DNA of 64,000 nt from an uncultured Lachnoclostridium sp. (GTDB lineage Bacteria; Bacillota; Clostridia; Lachnospirales; Lachnospiraceae): positions 43,617-107,616 of the forward strand of contig CAKNJS010000005.1 of the NCBI GenBank assembly GCA_930986645.1, given 5' to 3'. The first letter of the stretch is position 1. Every line of letters begins with the position of its first letter. The position numbers and the translations under genes are program-made. Positions 1 through 8,589 of this stretch are shown piece by piece. The notes beneath the pieces were generated by a model. That model saw nothing but the letters and a program-made list of their open reading frames with translations. It searched no databases and had not been told where the DNA came from.

Positions 1-224
1 CGGAGAGCAGCCATGCGATCCGCGTTGCAATTGACGAAGCTGTGAAGTGCAAAGAGACGGGAGAAGAAAAGACAATCCTGTTCGGACTCACAGGAACCGG
101 ATATTTTGATATGGTTGCATACGAGAAATACAATAATGGCGAGATGACAGACTATATTCCGACAGATGAGGACCTTCAAGCCGGATTTGACGGCATCCCC
201 AAATTTGACGGAAACATGCAATAA
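1..224 (+). CDS. TrpB-like PLP-dependent enzyme (TrpB2 type), C-terminal end only
   Basis: This is the last 74 codons of a gene that begins before the window; the first complete codon is at position 3. The fragment starts with ESSHAIRVAIDEA and carries the glycine-rich motif FGLTGTGYFDM, as in the C-terminus of the TrpB2 branch of tryptophan synthase beta chains, where the motif holds the PLP phosphate region and the tail reads YIPTDEDL. TrpB2 proteins condense indole and serine, or recycle indole, and are often encoded away from the trp operon. No trp genes follow, which fits a stand-alone TrpB2. The family call rests on a short fragment, so the catalytic lysine cannot be checked here. Confidence 0.8.
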   Translation, partial: ESSHAIRVAIDEAVKCKETGEEKTILFGLTGTGYFDMVAYEKYNNGEMTDYIPTDEDLQAGFDGIPKFDGNMQ

Positions 225-239
225 GCATTGAGCCATGCA

Positions 240-297
240 CAGGAAGAGAGGGAGTGCTGTTTGTGCTTGCACAAATACAGCACTCCCTCTCTTCCTG
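240..297. repeat. Long hairpin (21-bp perfect stem), repeat element or terminator
   Basis: Positions 240-260 are the exact reverse complement of 277-297. The 16-base loop itself holds a smaller palindrome (TTGTGC-TT-GCACAA). It lies 15 bases after the stop of the TrpB-like gene, so it may end that transcript, but no T-run follows the stem. The shape, with TGCTTGCA at the tip, resembles the hairpin at 7656-7717, which argues for a repeat family. Confidence 0.7.
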
Positions 298-450
298 TAT
301 AGGGCGAAAGCCCGCAGTGAGATGGAGCAAAGCGGAATCGAACTGGCATGGCGGAAGAGGAGAAGTGCTTGCACAAATACAGCACTCCCTCTCTTCCTGT
401 ATAGGGCGAAAGCCCGCAGTGAGATGGAGCAAAGCGGAATCGAACTGGCA
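263..450. repeat. Two exact 86-bp direct repeats, 102-bp period
   Basis: Bases 263-348 and 365-450 are identical. Each copy starts inside the hairpin tip, contains the right hairpin arm, a small GGGCGAAAGCCC hairpin and ends with GGAATCGAACTGGCA. The 16 bases between them are a degenerate left arm, so the second copy cannot form the full 21-bp stem. The perfect identity indicates a recent tandem duplication of an intergenic element. No protein-coding sense is likely here, although short open frames cross it in several phases. Confidence 0.85.
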
Positions 451-529
451 GAATATTATTGTCGAAATTTTCGGTAATTTTATAAAAATATGAACAAATT
501 TCGAACTTTAATTTTTTAGCGAATAATAG

Positions 530-558
530 TTGACATTTTGCACTTGTAAGAGTAATAT
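530..558 (+). promoter_or_regulatory. Sigma-A promoter of tRNA-Leu
   Basis: TTGACA at 530-535 and TAATAT at 553-558 are separated by 17 bases. The predicted start lies near 565, about 45 bases before the mature tRNA. Confidence 0.75.
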
Positions 559-609
559 ATCACTTGTGGTCAGCACGAGAGATCAGAAAGGCCACAGTAA
601 ATATGGAAT

Positions 610-693
610 GCGGAAGTGTCGGAACTGGCAGACGAGCAAGACTAAGGATCTTGTGACATTCGTGTCGTGTGGGTTCAAGTCCCATCTTCCGCA
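610..693 (+). tRNA. tRNA-Leu (anticodon AAG)
   Basis: The 84-base sequence folds as a class II tRNA. The acceptor arms GCGGAAG (610-616) and CTTCCGC (686-692) pair, the anticodon stem is CAAGA/TCTTG around loop CTAAGGA with anticodon AAG, the long variable arm is GACA-TTCG-TGTC, and the T arm is GTGGG-TTCAAGT-CCCAT. The discriminator base is A693 and CCA is not encoded. AAG, read as IAG after deamination, decodes CUU and CUC leucine codons. Confidence 0.95.
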
Positions 694-699
694 CGAGGG

Positions 700-730
700 A
701 AAAAGTCTTGAGTTATCAAGGCTTTTTCTT
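700..730 (+). terminator. Rho-independent terminator after tRNA-Leu
   Basis: A 12-bp stem (700-711 with 716-727, one G-T pair) with a 4-base loop ends in a T-rich tract. Confidence 0.8.
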
Positions 731-756
731 TACTATAAATACCGGAGATGATTGGC

Positions 757-1479
757 ATGAGAAGAAAAATGGTGATATTTATTTTAGCAGGTGTTTTAGC
801 CTTAGGTGCTGCCGGATGCAGTGATGAGAAGAAAGCGGGAGAGTCTATTACTGAAGAAGTGGATGGATATACCGAAGAGGCAAAGGAAGCCTTGGGTGGA
901 CAGCTCAGCGCACCAAGCGAGGCTGTTACAAATGCTGTATCAAATACATGGGTTGTTCCGGGCAGTGATGATGTGTATGAGTTGAAATCAGACGGTACAG
1001 GAAAAAAGAATGAGGAAGATCTGACCTTCGAGTGCGGTTTTGATGATGAAAAAAATATTACACTTCAGATGAAAATCGGAGATAAAGAACAGCTGTATGC
1101 AATTTCGACGGATGACACTGGATATGGAATTAATTTGACCTCTCTTGACGGCGGCAAGGATCTTTATTTCCTTCCGGCTGATCTTGAGTTCCTTGAAATG
1201 AACGATGAGAGGGCAAAGGGAATTATTGGTGAATGGGCGGATGAGAGCGGTAATATTTACCGGTTCGATAAAGATAAGAAGCTGAAGATTAAGGGGAGCA
1301 GTACAGATACGGATGGTACATACAGTGTTGTTGAAGACGAAAACGGAACTCTGCTTCTGCGGCTCGTTGTGCCGGGAGGCTCTCTGGAGTATGCATATAC
1401 GCTGAACGCGGATAACACGCAGATGGATCTGATCAGTCCCGGAACAGATACTGTACATACATGGACAAAAAATCAGTGA
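757..1479 (+). CDS. Predicted lipoprotein of unknown function
   Basis: This 240-residue protein begins with a positively charged n-region and a hydrophobic stretch that ends in the lipobox LGAAGC, so Cys21 is the expected lipidated residue and the protein should sit on the outer face of the membrane. After a low-complexity acidic linker, residues about 60-240 look like two short beta-rich repeats of the pattern NTWVVPGSDDVYELKSDG and GEWADESGNIYRFDKDKK, which suggests tandem small beta-barrel or lipocalin-like modules found in secreted Lachnospiraceae proteins. I chose ATG757 because GGAG at 744-747 sits nine bases upstream; an earlier in-frame ATG at 748 would abut the ribosome site. The gene stands alone between two terminators. 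Its function is unknown. Confidence 0.75.
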   Translation: MRRKMVIFILAGVLALGAAGCSDEKKAGESITEEVDGYTEEAKEALGGQLSAPSEAVTNAVSNTWVVPGSDDVYELKSDGTGKKNEEDLTFECGFDDEKNITLQMKIGDKEQLYAISTDDTGYGINLTSLDGGKDLYFLPADLEFLEMNDERAKGIIGEWADESGNIYRFDKDKKLKIKGSSTDTDGTYSVVEDENGTLLLRLVVPGGSLEYAYTLNADNTQMDLISPGTDTVHTWTKNQ

Positions 1480-1511
1480 TTTTACAAAAGACAGCAAGGA
1501 TAATAGAAATT

Positions 1512-1557
1512 GAAGGATGTTTCAAAGTTTTAGGTGTTGAAACATCCTTCTATTTTT
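1512..1557 (+). terminator. Rho-independent terminator of the lipoprotein gene
   Basis: GAAGGATGTTTCAA (1512-1525) pairs perfectly with 1537-1550 and is followed by TATTTTTTA. Confidence 0.85.
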
Positions 1558-1573
1558 TATTATTACGGGGAAA

Positions 1574-1792
1574 TTACCTCACTCTCCCGGTAAGTTCATC
1601 AAGCGATACATCAAAAAAATCGGCAATCTGTATAAGCAGATAAATATCAGGAATGGTAACTCCCCGTTCGTAGGCAGAAATTGACTGCCTTCCGATATGG
1701 AGCTCCAGAGCTAAAGCGTTCTGTTTCATTTTTTTTTGTCTGCGCAGATTCCGTATGTTTTTGCCGATTATGTTATCTATATATTTTTTCAT
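1574..1792 (-). CDS. Small XRE-family helix-turn-helix regulator
   Basis: The 72-residue protein is essentially one HTH_XRE (Cro/C1) domain. The helix-turn-helix covers about residues 22-42 (MKQNALALELHIGRQSISAY) followed by the typical ERGVTIPD turn and a C-terminal DVSLDELTG helix. There is no second domain, so ligand sensing is not apparent; it probably acts as a dimeric DNA-binding repressor. The ribosome site upstream (about 1793-1805) is weak. It converges on the lipoprotein gene and is divergent from the polyphosphate kinase gene, with 273 bases between them, so it might regulate that promoter or its own, but nothing in the sequence proves a target. Confidence 0.8.
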   Translation of the reverse strand: MKKYIDNIIGKNIRNLRRQKKMKQNALALELHIGRQSISAYERGVTIPDIYLLIQIADFFDVSLDELTGRVR

Positions 1793-2000
1793 TATTTATT
1801 CTTTTGACTGAAACCTCATGCTGGTACAACTGTATTCTTTCTTATTCTAGCATTATTTATACATAAAATTCATAATATTCTGAAAATAAGTGCTTCAATA
1901 CGTTGCATGCAAGAATGTGAAAGCAGAATACAAATTTTATCCAGTGGTGAAAAGGAAGAATATTGTATAGTTTTTTTCCTTCTTTTAATTAAATATATGG

Positions 2001-2006
2001 TATAAT
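2001..2006 (+). promoter_or_regulatory. Candidate -10 box upstream of the PPK2 gene
   Basis: TATAAT at 2001-2006 lies 60 bases before the start codon in an AT-rich stretch. No convincing -35 element is present at the right distance. The rest of the 1793-2065 gap shows no gene or strong structure. Confidence 0.35.
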
Positions 2007-2065
2007 TACAATAATTTATAGGAACCGGTCAATAATATCAGAATAAGAGCGATGGAGGATGTATT

Positions 2066-3616
2066 ATGTTAGAAAAAGTTGATCTGACGAAAAAGGTTTC
2101 AAAGGAAGAATATAAAAAGAAGATGGAGCAGCTGGAAGTGAAGCTGGGAAGACTCCAGAGAGAGTGCAAGGCGCTTGGGATTCCTGTTCTGATCGTGTTT
2201 GAAGGTTTTGGCGCTGCAGGAAAAGGCCTTCAGATCGGACGGCTGATCCAGAGTATGGATCCGAGAGGGTTTGAAGTGCATCCGATCAAGAATGAGACGG
2301 AAGAAGAACGGATGCATCCGTTTATGTGGAGATTCTGGACAAAGACACCGGCCAGAGGCAGAATCGCTATTTTTGACGGAAGCTGGTACAGAAGGGTTTT
2401 GATAGACCGGTTTGAAAAGAGAACGAAAAGCAAAGATCTTCCTGCTGCATTCCATTCAATCAATTCATTCGAACAACAGCTTGCCGAGGACGGAAACCTG
2501 ATCATAAAATTATTCCTTGACATTGATAAAAAAGAGCAGAAAAAGAGATTTGACAAACTCGAGAAAAATGAAGAAACCGCATGGCGTGTCAGTCAGGGGG
2601 ACAGGGAGAGAAATGCCCGTTATGATGAGTATGCGTCTATGATGGAGGATATGCTTTTTAAGACGGATACCGATTATGCTCCATGGACGATTATTGAGTC
2701 AATGGACCGCAGGTTTGCTGCTTTAAAGATATATACAACAGTAATCAAGGCAATGGCCGATCAGATTGAAAAAGTAAAAGAACAAAATGAAGAGAAAGCG
2801 GCAAAAAAGGCCTTTATTTCAAAAGATACATCCGCGGCAGACGATCCTGTCGGTGAGATAGCCCGTGAAGCAGATGTACAGATGAAAGAACTGCAGGTTT
2901 CAATTCTGTCCAAGGCTGATCTGAGTCTGAGTTATACCAGAGAAGAATATAAGGAGAAGCTGGATAAGCTCCAGAAGAAACTGGAAAAGCTTCACGGAGA
3001 ACTGTATCGCAGGAGAATTCCGGTGATACTCGGATTTGAAGGCTGGGATGCGGGCGGTAAAGGCGGCGCAATCAAGAGACTTACGGATAGAATGGATCCC
3101 AGAGGATATGTTGTGAATCCGACTGCATCTCCCAATGATATTGAGAAGGCGCATCACTATCTCTGGAGATTCTGGCGGGCAATGCCGAAAGACGGTCATG
3201 TGGCTATTTTCGACAGAACATGGTATGGCCGTGTGATGGTGGAGAGAATCGAAGGGTTCTGTACAACTGAAGAATGGAAAAGAGCATATAAAGAAATTAA
3301 TGATATGGAAAAAGACCTGTATGATGCCGGTGCAATTGTGATTAAGTTCTGGATGCATATTGATAAGGATGAGCAGGAACGCAGATTTAAAGAACGTCAG
3401 GAAAATCCGGAAAAACGGTGGAAGATTACCGATGAGGACTGGAGAAACCGGGAAAAATGGGATCAGTACGAAGATGCGGTAAATGAGATGCTGATGCGGA
3501 CCTCCACAGATTATGCACCGTGGGTGGTCGTAGAGGGGAACAGTAAGTATTATGCCCGTGTAAAAGTACTTAAAACTGTAGTTGACGCTATTGAAGCACG
3601 TCTGAAAGAGGACTGA
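2066..3616 (+). CDS. pap: Two-domain PPK2: polyphosphate:AMP phosphotransferase
   Basis: The 516-residue protein contains two tandem PPK2 domains. Each has a Walker A loop: GFGAAGKG at residues 47-54 and GWDAGGKGG at about 324-332, followed by the lid segments GSWYRRVLIDRFE and RTWYGRVMVERIE. Fused two-domain PPK2 proteins (class II) transfer phosphate from polyphosphate to AMP, giving ADP, whereas one-domain enzymes act on ADP or both. In this class the C-terminal domain is usually the active one; here too its loop is the canonical form, while the N-terminal loop is altered. The enzyme is cytoplasmic. The dgt gene follows after 4 bases, so the two are probably co-transcribed and together touch nucleotide balance. 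Confidence 0.88.
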   Translation: MLEKVDLTKKVSKEEYKKKMEQLEVKLGRLQRECKALGIPVLIVFEGFGAAGKGLQIGRLIQSMDPRGFEVHPIKNETEEERMHPFMWRFWTKTPARGRIAIFDGSWYRRVLIDRFEKRTKSKDLPAAFHSINSFEQQLAEDGNLIIKLFLDIDKKEQKKRFDKLEKNEETAWRVSQGDRERNARYDEYASMMEDMLFKTDTDYAPWTIIESMDRRFAALKIYTTVIKAMADQIEKVKEQNEEKAAKKAFISKDTSAADDPVGEIAREADVQMKELQVSILSKADLSLSYTREEYKEKLDKLQKKLEKLHGELYRRRIPVILGFEGWDAGGKGGAIKRLTDRMDPRGYVVNPTASPNDIEKAHHYLWRFWRAMPKDGHVAIFDRTWYGRVMVERIEGFCTTEEWKRAYKEINDMEKDLYDAGAIVIKFWMHIDKDEQERRFKERQENPEKRWKITDEDWRNREKWDQYEDAVNEMLMRTSTDYAPWVVVEGNSKYYARVKVLKTVVDAIEARLKED

Positions 3617-3620
3617 TGTT

Positions 3621-4622
3621 ATGACGATCCGGGAGCAGCTTGAAGAAAGGGAAAGAAAAAATTTAAGCGTTTATGCCACATTGAGCAGCAGCACAAAAGG
3701 GCGGCTGCGGGATGAACCGCAGTGCGATATCCGGCCGGTCTTTCAAAGAGACCGGGACCGGATACTGCACTGCAAGTCTTTCCGCCGGCTGAAACAGAAG
3801 ACTCAGGTGTTTCTCCTGCCAAGCGGCGATCACTACAGGACAAGGCTTACTCATACGCTGGAAGTGTCCCAGAATGCTAGGACAATCGCCAGAGCACTGC
3901 GTCTGAATGAGGATCTTGCAGAGGCAATCGCACTGGGGCATGATCTGGGACATACGCCGTTTGGCCATGCAGGGGAGAGAGCCCTGAATACCGTGTATCA
4001 TTTCTCCCATAGCAAGCAGAGTCTGAGGGTTGTCGACTGTATTGAAAAAGAAGGAAAAGGTCTTAATCTGACATGGGAGGTCAGGGATGGAATCTTAAAT
4101 CATCAGACGGCAGGACATCCACATACGCTGGAAGGACAGGTCCTTAGAATATCAGATAAGCTTGCTTATATTTACCACGATATGGATGATGCGATAAGGG
4201 GAGGAATCCTGACGGAAGAGGATATTCCGGCTGATATCCGCAATACGCTGGGAGGCTCATGCAAGGAGCGGCTTAATAAGCTGATACATGATGTGATCAT
4301 AAACAGTATGGACCGGCCTCAGATCTGTATGTCTCCGCCGGTGGAAAAGGCTATGACGGATCTTCGCAGATTTATGTTTGAAAATGTGTATCTCAACCCA
4401 AAAGCGAAGGGAGAGGAAGATAAAGCGGTACATATGATCGAACAGCTTTTTGAATATTATATGAAACGGCCGGAAGCGCTTCCCCAGCAGTTCAGGAATG
4501 TTTTGGAAAATACAGATATCAGCAGGGAGCAGGTTGTCTGTGATCACATTGCGGGGATGACAGATTCTTATGCTGTGAAGAAATTTCAGGATTATTTTGT
4601 TCCAGAATCATGGAAAATTTAA
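3621..4622 (+). CDS. dgt: dGTPase-like deoxynucleoside triphosphate triphosphohydrolase
   Basis: This 333-residue HD-domain protein matches the Dgt family that cleaves dNTPs to deoxynucleosides and tripolyphosphate. The metal-binding residues are visible: His78 in RLTHTLEV, the His107-Asp108 pair in LGHDLGH, plus His111 and His116. The N-terminal FRRLKQKTQV segment is also typical. It is the short form of the family, lacking long extra insertions. In clostridia dgt commonly sits directly before dnaG, as here, and this order supports the call. It follows the PPK2 gene by 4 bases and its ribosome site lies inside the end of that gene. Substrate preference among dNTPs cannot be read from sequence. 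Confidence 0.9.
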   Translation: MTIREQLEERERKNLSVYATLSSSTKGRLRDEPQCDIRPVFQRDRDRILHCKSFRRLKQKTQVFLLPSGDHYRTRLTHTLEVSQNARTIARALRLNEDLAEAIALGHDLGHTPFGHAGERALNTVYHFSHSKQSLRVVDCIEKEGKGLNLTWEVRDGILNHQTAGHPHTLEGQVLRISDKLAYIYHDMDDAIRGGILTEEDIPADIRNTLGGSCKERLNKLIHDVIINSMDRPQICMSPPVEKAMTDLRRFMFENVYLNPKAKGEEDKAVHMIEQLFEYYMKRPEALPQQFRNVLENTDISREQVVCDHIAGMTDSYAVKKFQDYFVPESWKI

Positions 4623-4646
4623 AAAAATAAAGGAAACCAAAAACTT

Positions 4647-4674
4647 TTGTCGAATATATATTATAGGGTATTCT
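4647..4674 (+). promoter_or_regulatory. Candidate promoter of dnaG-rpoD
   Basis: TTGTCG (4647-4652) and TATTCT (4669-4674) are 16 bases apart, just before the strong GGAGG site of dnaG. Confidence 0.4.
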
Positions 4675-4689
4675 TTATGGAGGCGGAAC

Positions 4690-6471
4690 ATGTACTATCC
4701 TGATGAGCTGATAGAAGAGATAAGGACAAGAAATGATATAGTAGATGTGATCTCCGGCTATGTCCGGCTGCAGAAAAAGGGCAGTTCATATTTTGGACTC
4801 TGCCCTTTTCATAATGAAAAATCACCGTCTTTCTCCGTGAGCAGACAGAAACAGATGTATTACTGTTTCGGATGCGGGGCGGGAGGAAACGTATTCACAT
4901 TTTTGATGGAATACGAGAATTTTTCCTTCGTGGAGGCAGTAAAGTTTTTGGCAGACCGTGCAGGAATCAAGCTTCCGGAGATGGAATACTCGAAAGAGGC
5001 AAAAGAAAAGGCAGATCTTAAGGCCTCTATCCTCGAGGTGAATAAAAAGGCGGCAAAGTATTATTATGTACAGCTGAAATCGGAACGCGGGCAAAAAGCC
5101 TATAAATATTTGACAGACAGGGGACTGTCTGATGATACGATAAAGGCTTTCGGCCTTGGATATTCCAATGTATTCAGTGATGATCTGTATAAATTTCTGA
5201 GACAGGAAGGATACAGTGAGGAAGTGATCCGTCAGGCGGGACTGATTAATACAGATGAGAAGAAAGGCGTCTATGACAAATTCTGGAACCGTGTGATTTT
5301 TCCGATCATGGATGTGAACAGCCGTGTGATTGGTTTCGGAGGGCGTGTAATGGGAGATGCCAAGCCGAAATATCTGAACTCTCCTGAAACGCCGGTCTTT
5401 GACAAGAGCAGAAATCTGTACGGGCTGAATCGTGCCAGAACATCGAAAAAGCCATATTTCCTGCTTTGCGAAGGTTATATGGATGTAATATCCCTGCATC
5501 AGGCGGGATTTACAAATGCTGTGGCGTCTCTTGGAACAGCACTCACTCCGGGACATGCTTCTCTGATCAAGAGATATGTTAAGGAAGTGTATCTTACATA
5601 TGACAGTGATGACGCTGGTACACGGGCGGCACTGCGGGCGGTGCCTATCTTAAGAGAAGCCGGGATTTCTGCCCGGGTTATACGCATGGATCCGTATAAA
5701 GATCCGGATGAATTTATAAAAAACCTTGGGGCTGAGGAATACGAGAAGCGGATACAGAGTGCGAGAAATGGATTTATGTTCAGTCTCGAGATGCTGGAGA
5801 GGGATTACGATATGGCTTCTCCGGAGGGAAAGACGGAATTCTTCCGCGAGACGGCAAGGCGGCTTCTGCAATTTGAGGACGAGCTGGAGCGCAATAACTA
5901 TATAGAGGCAGCGGCTTCTGCATATAAAGTGAGCAGGGAGAGTCTTGAAAAGCTTGTGGCAAAGACAGCGGTGAGTTCCGGGATGGCCAGACCGGCTGCA
6001 AGGCCGAAACGTGCGGAAGGTATGGCAAATGAGAAGCGGAAAGAGGATGGTATCCTTACATCCCAGAAAGCACTGCTTACTTGGATGATCGAGGATGAGA
6101 AACTTTTCAGCAAGATCAGCAGTTATATACATCCGGATGATTTTGCGGAAGGTATTTATCGTAAAGTAGCTGAATTGCTTTATGAACAGCACGAAAACGG
6201 CAGTGTGAATCCGGCAGGCATCTTAAATCATTTCACTGAGGAAGAGGAGCACAGAGAAGCGGCCGCTCTCTTTAATACGAAGATCAGGCAGCTGAAGACA
6301 AAAGAGGAAGAGGAACAGGCCTTGAAGGAGATTATTCTCCGGGTAAAGAGTCACAGCATTGATGAACGGACGCACAGACTTGATCCCACGGATATGGCCG
6401 GGCTGCAGAGGCTTATGGAGGAGAAGAGAAAGCTTGAGGGCTTGAGAACACTGCATATTTCTATTGATTAA
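4690..6471 (+). CDS. dnaG: DNA primase
   Basis: DnaG makes RNA primers at the replication fork and works with the replicative helicase. The 593-residue protein has the N-terminal CHC2 zinc-binding domain (Cys38, His41, Cys59, Cys62, in CPFH and CFGC), the catalytic core with the Toprim acidic residues in LLCEGYMDV (Glu261) and YDSDDAG (Asp305, Asp307), and a C-terminal helicase-binding region. The start at ATG4690 is set by GGAGGCGG just upstream and by the conserved N-terminus MYYPDELIEEI; the open frame continues upstream without similarity. rpoD follows after 57 bases, forming the classical dnaG-rpoD macromolecular synthesis unit, here preceded by dgt. Confidence 0.97.
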   Translation: MYYPDELIEEIRTRNDIVDVISGYVRLQKKGSSYFGLCPFHNEKSPSFSVSRQKQMYYCFGCGAGGNVFTFLMEYENFSFVEAVKFLADRAGIKLPEMEYSKEAKEKADLKASILEVNKKAAKYYYVQLKSERGQKAYKYLTDRGLSDDTIKAFGLGYSNVFSDDLYKFLRQEGYSEEVIRQAGLINTDEKKGVYDKFWNRVIFPIMDVNSRVIGFGGRVMGDAKPKYLNSPETPVFDKSRNLYGLNRARTSKKPYFLLCEGYMDVISLHQAGFTNAVASLGTALTPGHASLIKRYVKEVYLTYDSDDAGTRAALRAVPILREAGISARVIRMDPYKDPDEFIKNLGAEEYEKRIQSARNGFMFSLEMLERDYDMASPEGKTEFFRETARRLLQFEDELERNNYIEAAASAYKVSRESLEKLVAKTAVSSGMARPAARPKRAEGMANEKRKEDGILTSQKALLTWMIEDEKLFSKISSYIHPDDFAEGIYRKVAELLYEQHENGSVNPAGILNHFTEEEEHREAAALFNTKIRQLKTKEEEEQALKEIILRVKSHSIDERTHRLDPTDMAGLQRLMEEKRKLEGLRTLHISID

Positions 6472-6528
6472 GGATAAAATAAAACAAGATAGCCCGCGCT
6501 TGTGCCCGGGCGAAGGAAGGATGGACAC

Positions 6529-7647
6529 ATGGAAGAAAATGCACAGAAATTTCTGGAAAGAATGAATGAACTTGTAGCGCTGGGAAAGAAAAAGAAAAGC
6601 ATACTGGATGTTCAGGAGATCAATGATTTCTTTACAGATATGGAGCTGACAACCGATCAGATGGAAAAAGTCTTCGATTATCTGGAGGCAAATAATATCG
6701 ATGTCCTGCGCATCAGCGGTGATACGGAAGATGATACAGATATGGATATCGATGGCATTATATCCGAAGAGGAAGATGTCGATATGGAAAACATCGATCT
6801 GTCCGTCCCGGAAGGTGTTAGTATAGAAGATCCGGTTCGTATGTATTTGAAAGAAATCGGAAAGGTTCCTCTTTTAAGTGCCGAACGTGAGATCGAGCTT
6901 GCCCAGAGAATGGAGCAGGGAGATGAAGAGGCCAAGAAGGAACTGGCTGAAGCCAATCTCCGTCTTGTAGTCAGTATTGCCAAGAGGTATGTGGGCAGAG
7001 GAATGCTTTTTCTTGATCTGATTCAGGAAGGAAATCTGGGACTGATCAAGGCGGTTGAAAAATTTGATTATCACAAAGGTTATAAATTCAGTACCTATGC
7101 GACATGGTGGATCCGTCAGGCAATTACAAGAGCAATAGCGGATCAGGCCAGAACAATCCGTATTCCGGTGCATATGGTGGAGACGATCAATAAATTGATC
7201 CGTGTGTCCAGACAGCTGCTTCAGGAACTGGGAAGAGAACCACTTCCGGAAGAGATCGCAAAAGAACTGGATATGCCTGTCGAAAGAGTGCGTGAAATCT
7301 TGAAAATCTCACAGGAACCGGTATCTCTGGAAACGCCGATTGGTGAGGAAGAAGACAGTCATCTGGGAGATTTTATACAGGATGACAACGTACCGGTGCC
7401 GGCTGAAGCTGCAGCGCAGACGCTTTTAAAGGAACAGCTGGACGAGGTGCTGGATACACTGACAGAGAGAGAGCAGAAAGTGCTCCGGCTGCGTTTTGGC
7501 ATGAATGACGGCCGTGCCCGCACGCTTGAAGAAGTGGGCAAAGAGTTTGATGTCACGAGAGAGCGTATCCGCCAGATCGAGGCAAAGGCATTAAGAAAAC
7601 TGAGACACCCGAGCCGCAGCAGAAAACTGAGGGACTACTTAGACTAA
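6529..7647 (+). CDS. rpoD: RNA polymerase primary sigma factor (sigma-70/sigma-A)
   Basis: This 372-residue protein is the housekeeping sigma factor. It shows a short region 1.1-like start, an acidic linker (residues about 70-90), region 1.2 ([16 protein letters not shown]), region 2 with the -10 recognition and melting helix [17 protein letters not shown], region 3, and region 4 ending in the -35 helix [17 protein letters not shown]. The length is that of the compact Gram-positive SigA, without the large non-conserved insert of proteobacteria. ATG6529 is preferred because AAGGAAGG (6513-6520) lies eight bases upstream; a GTG at 6502 has no such site. It is followed by a structured repeat rather than a simple terminator. 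Confidence 0.97.
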   Translation: MEENAQKFLERMNELVALGKKKKSILDVQEINDFFTDMELTTDQMEKVFDYLEANNIDVLRISGDTEDDTDMDIDGIISEEEDVDMENIDLSVPEGVSIEDPVRMYLKEIGKVPLLSAEREIELAQRMEQGDEEAKKELAEANLRLVVSIAKRYVGRGMLFLDLIQEGNLGLIKAVEKFDYHKGYKFSTYATWWIRQAITRAIADQARTIRIPVHMVETINKLIRVSRQLLQELGREPLPEEIAKELDMPVERVREILKISQEPVSLETPIGEEEDSHLGDFIQDDNVPVPAEAAAQTLLKEQLDEVLDTLTEREQKVLRLRFGMNDGRARTLEEVGKEFDVTRERIRQIEAKALRKLRHPSRSRKLRDYLD

Positions 7648-7801
7648 CAGTTCAGCCATGCGCGGCTGTATCCAAAGGAATATGCTTGCATATTCAACTG
7701 GATACAGCCGCGCATGGAGTGAGCGCCTTTCTATGAGGAAATCAGCGGCGGCAGCCGCGGGAAGCACGGAGTGCGGATTTCCGAATGGCGCGTCTGAACT
7801 G
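7648..7801. repeat. Structured intergenic repeat with nested inverted repeats
   Basis: The whole rpoD-trmK gap is one nested structure. Outer arms CAGTTCAG (7648-7655) and CTGAACTG (7794-7801) enclose an 18-bp perfect hairpin (7656-7673 with 7700-7717) whose loop holds GAATATGC-TT-GCATATTC, and a second hairpin GGAAATC/GATTTCC (7737-7743 with 7776-7782) around a GCGGC/GCCGC stem. Its plan resembles the element at 240-348: AGCCATGC at the left edge, TGCTTGCA at the tip, and a GCGGA...CGAA..GGC motif near the right edge. Confidence 0.7.
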
Positions 7802-7815
7802 TGGATGGAGAAAAC

Positions 7816-8589
7816 ATGGAATTATCAAAACGTTTAAATGCGGTTGCCTCTCTTGTAACTGACGGGTATCGTCTGGCCGATATCGGGACGGATCATGCAT
7901 ACATTCCGATCCGCCTGATTCAGGACGGTCGGATACCGGGAGCAGTCGCCATGGATGTAAACAGAGGTCCGCTTCTGCGGGCAGAGGAGAATATCAGGTT
8001 ATACGGACTGGAAGGAAAGATAAAGACCCGCATTTCCGACGGATTCGCATCACTGGAGAGAAACGAGGCGGACTCAGCGGTGATTGCCGGAATGGGCGGT
8101 CCGCTGACAATACGTATTCTGCGGGATGGATTACAAACCGTCACCGCATTAAAGGAATGCATTCTTCAGCCTCAGTCTGAAATTGAAAAAGTAAGAGCCT
8201 TTCTTTTAGAGGAAGGTTTTTTCTTTCTTCAGGAAGATATGGTGGAAGAAGACGGGAAATATTATCCAATGATGAAACTCAGACCGCCCGGGACGGGAGG
8301 CGCTGCTGAAGAAAAGCACTGTATAAAGGTGTCGGAATCTTCAGGGATAAGGAAGAGCGGAAAACATAATACGGATGGATGGAGTGAAGTGGAACTTCGC
8401 TATGGAAAACTTCTGCTGAAGGACAAAAATCCTGTGCTCAGGGAGTATCTGGAGAGAGAAATCCGTATATACATCCGTATTCTGGACAAATTGAAGGATA
8501 ATACTTCGGAAAAAGCGGCAGTACGCCGGATAGAACTGGAAAAAGAACTGAAAATAGCAGAGAAAGGGATGGACTATTATGCTGTGTAA
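7816..8589 (+). CDS. trmK: tRNA (adenine-22-N1)-methyltransferase
   Basis: TrmK methylates N1 of A22 in the D-loop of bacterial tRNAs using S-adenosylmethionine. The 257-residue protein carries the Rossmann SAM motif VADIGTDHAYIP-like segment near residues 20-32 (RLADIGTDHAYIPI), the family-specific AGMGG around residue 92, and a helical C-terminal coiled region. ATG7816 is chosen over GTG7801 because GGAG at 7807-7810 precedes it. The trmK-nif3-like pair downstream of rpoD is a well conserved arrangement in Firmicutes, which supports the call. Its end overlaps the next gene by 11 bases, so the two are translationally coupled. The upstream gap consists entirely of a structured repeat. Confidence 0.9.
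   Translation: MELSKRLNAVASLVTDGYRLADIGTDHAYIPIRLIQDGRIPGAVAMDVNRGPLLRAEENIRLYGLEGKIKTRISDGFASLERNEADSAVIAGMGGPLTIRILRDGLQTVTALKECILQPQSEIEKVRAFLLEEGFFFLQEDMVEEDGKYYPMMKLRPPGTGGAAEEKHCIKVSESSGIRKSGKHNTDGWSEVELRYGKLLLKDKNPVLREYLEREIRIYIRILDKLKDNTSEKAAVRRIELEKELKIAEKGMDYYAV

Noticed and set aside
300..350. Possible tRNA fragment: the reverse complement contains GTTCGATTCC, like a tRNA T-loop
   Set aside because: The flanking bases do not form a T-stem, and no acceptor or anticodon arm is present; it is a motif of the repeat.
88..493. Several overlapping 60-114-codon open frames on both strands over the repeats
   Set aside because: They run through the exact direct repeats and repeat the same peptide in each copy; no ribosome site or family match supports them.
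988..1497. 169-codon frame on the minus strand opposite the lipoprotein gene
   Set aside because: Shadow frame of the plus-strand gene; no start site or known motif.
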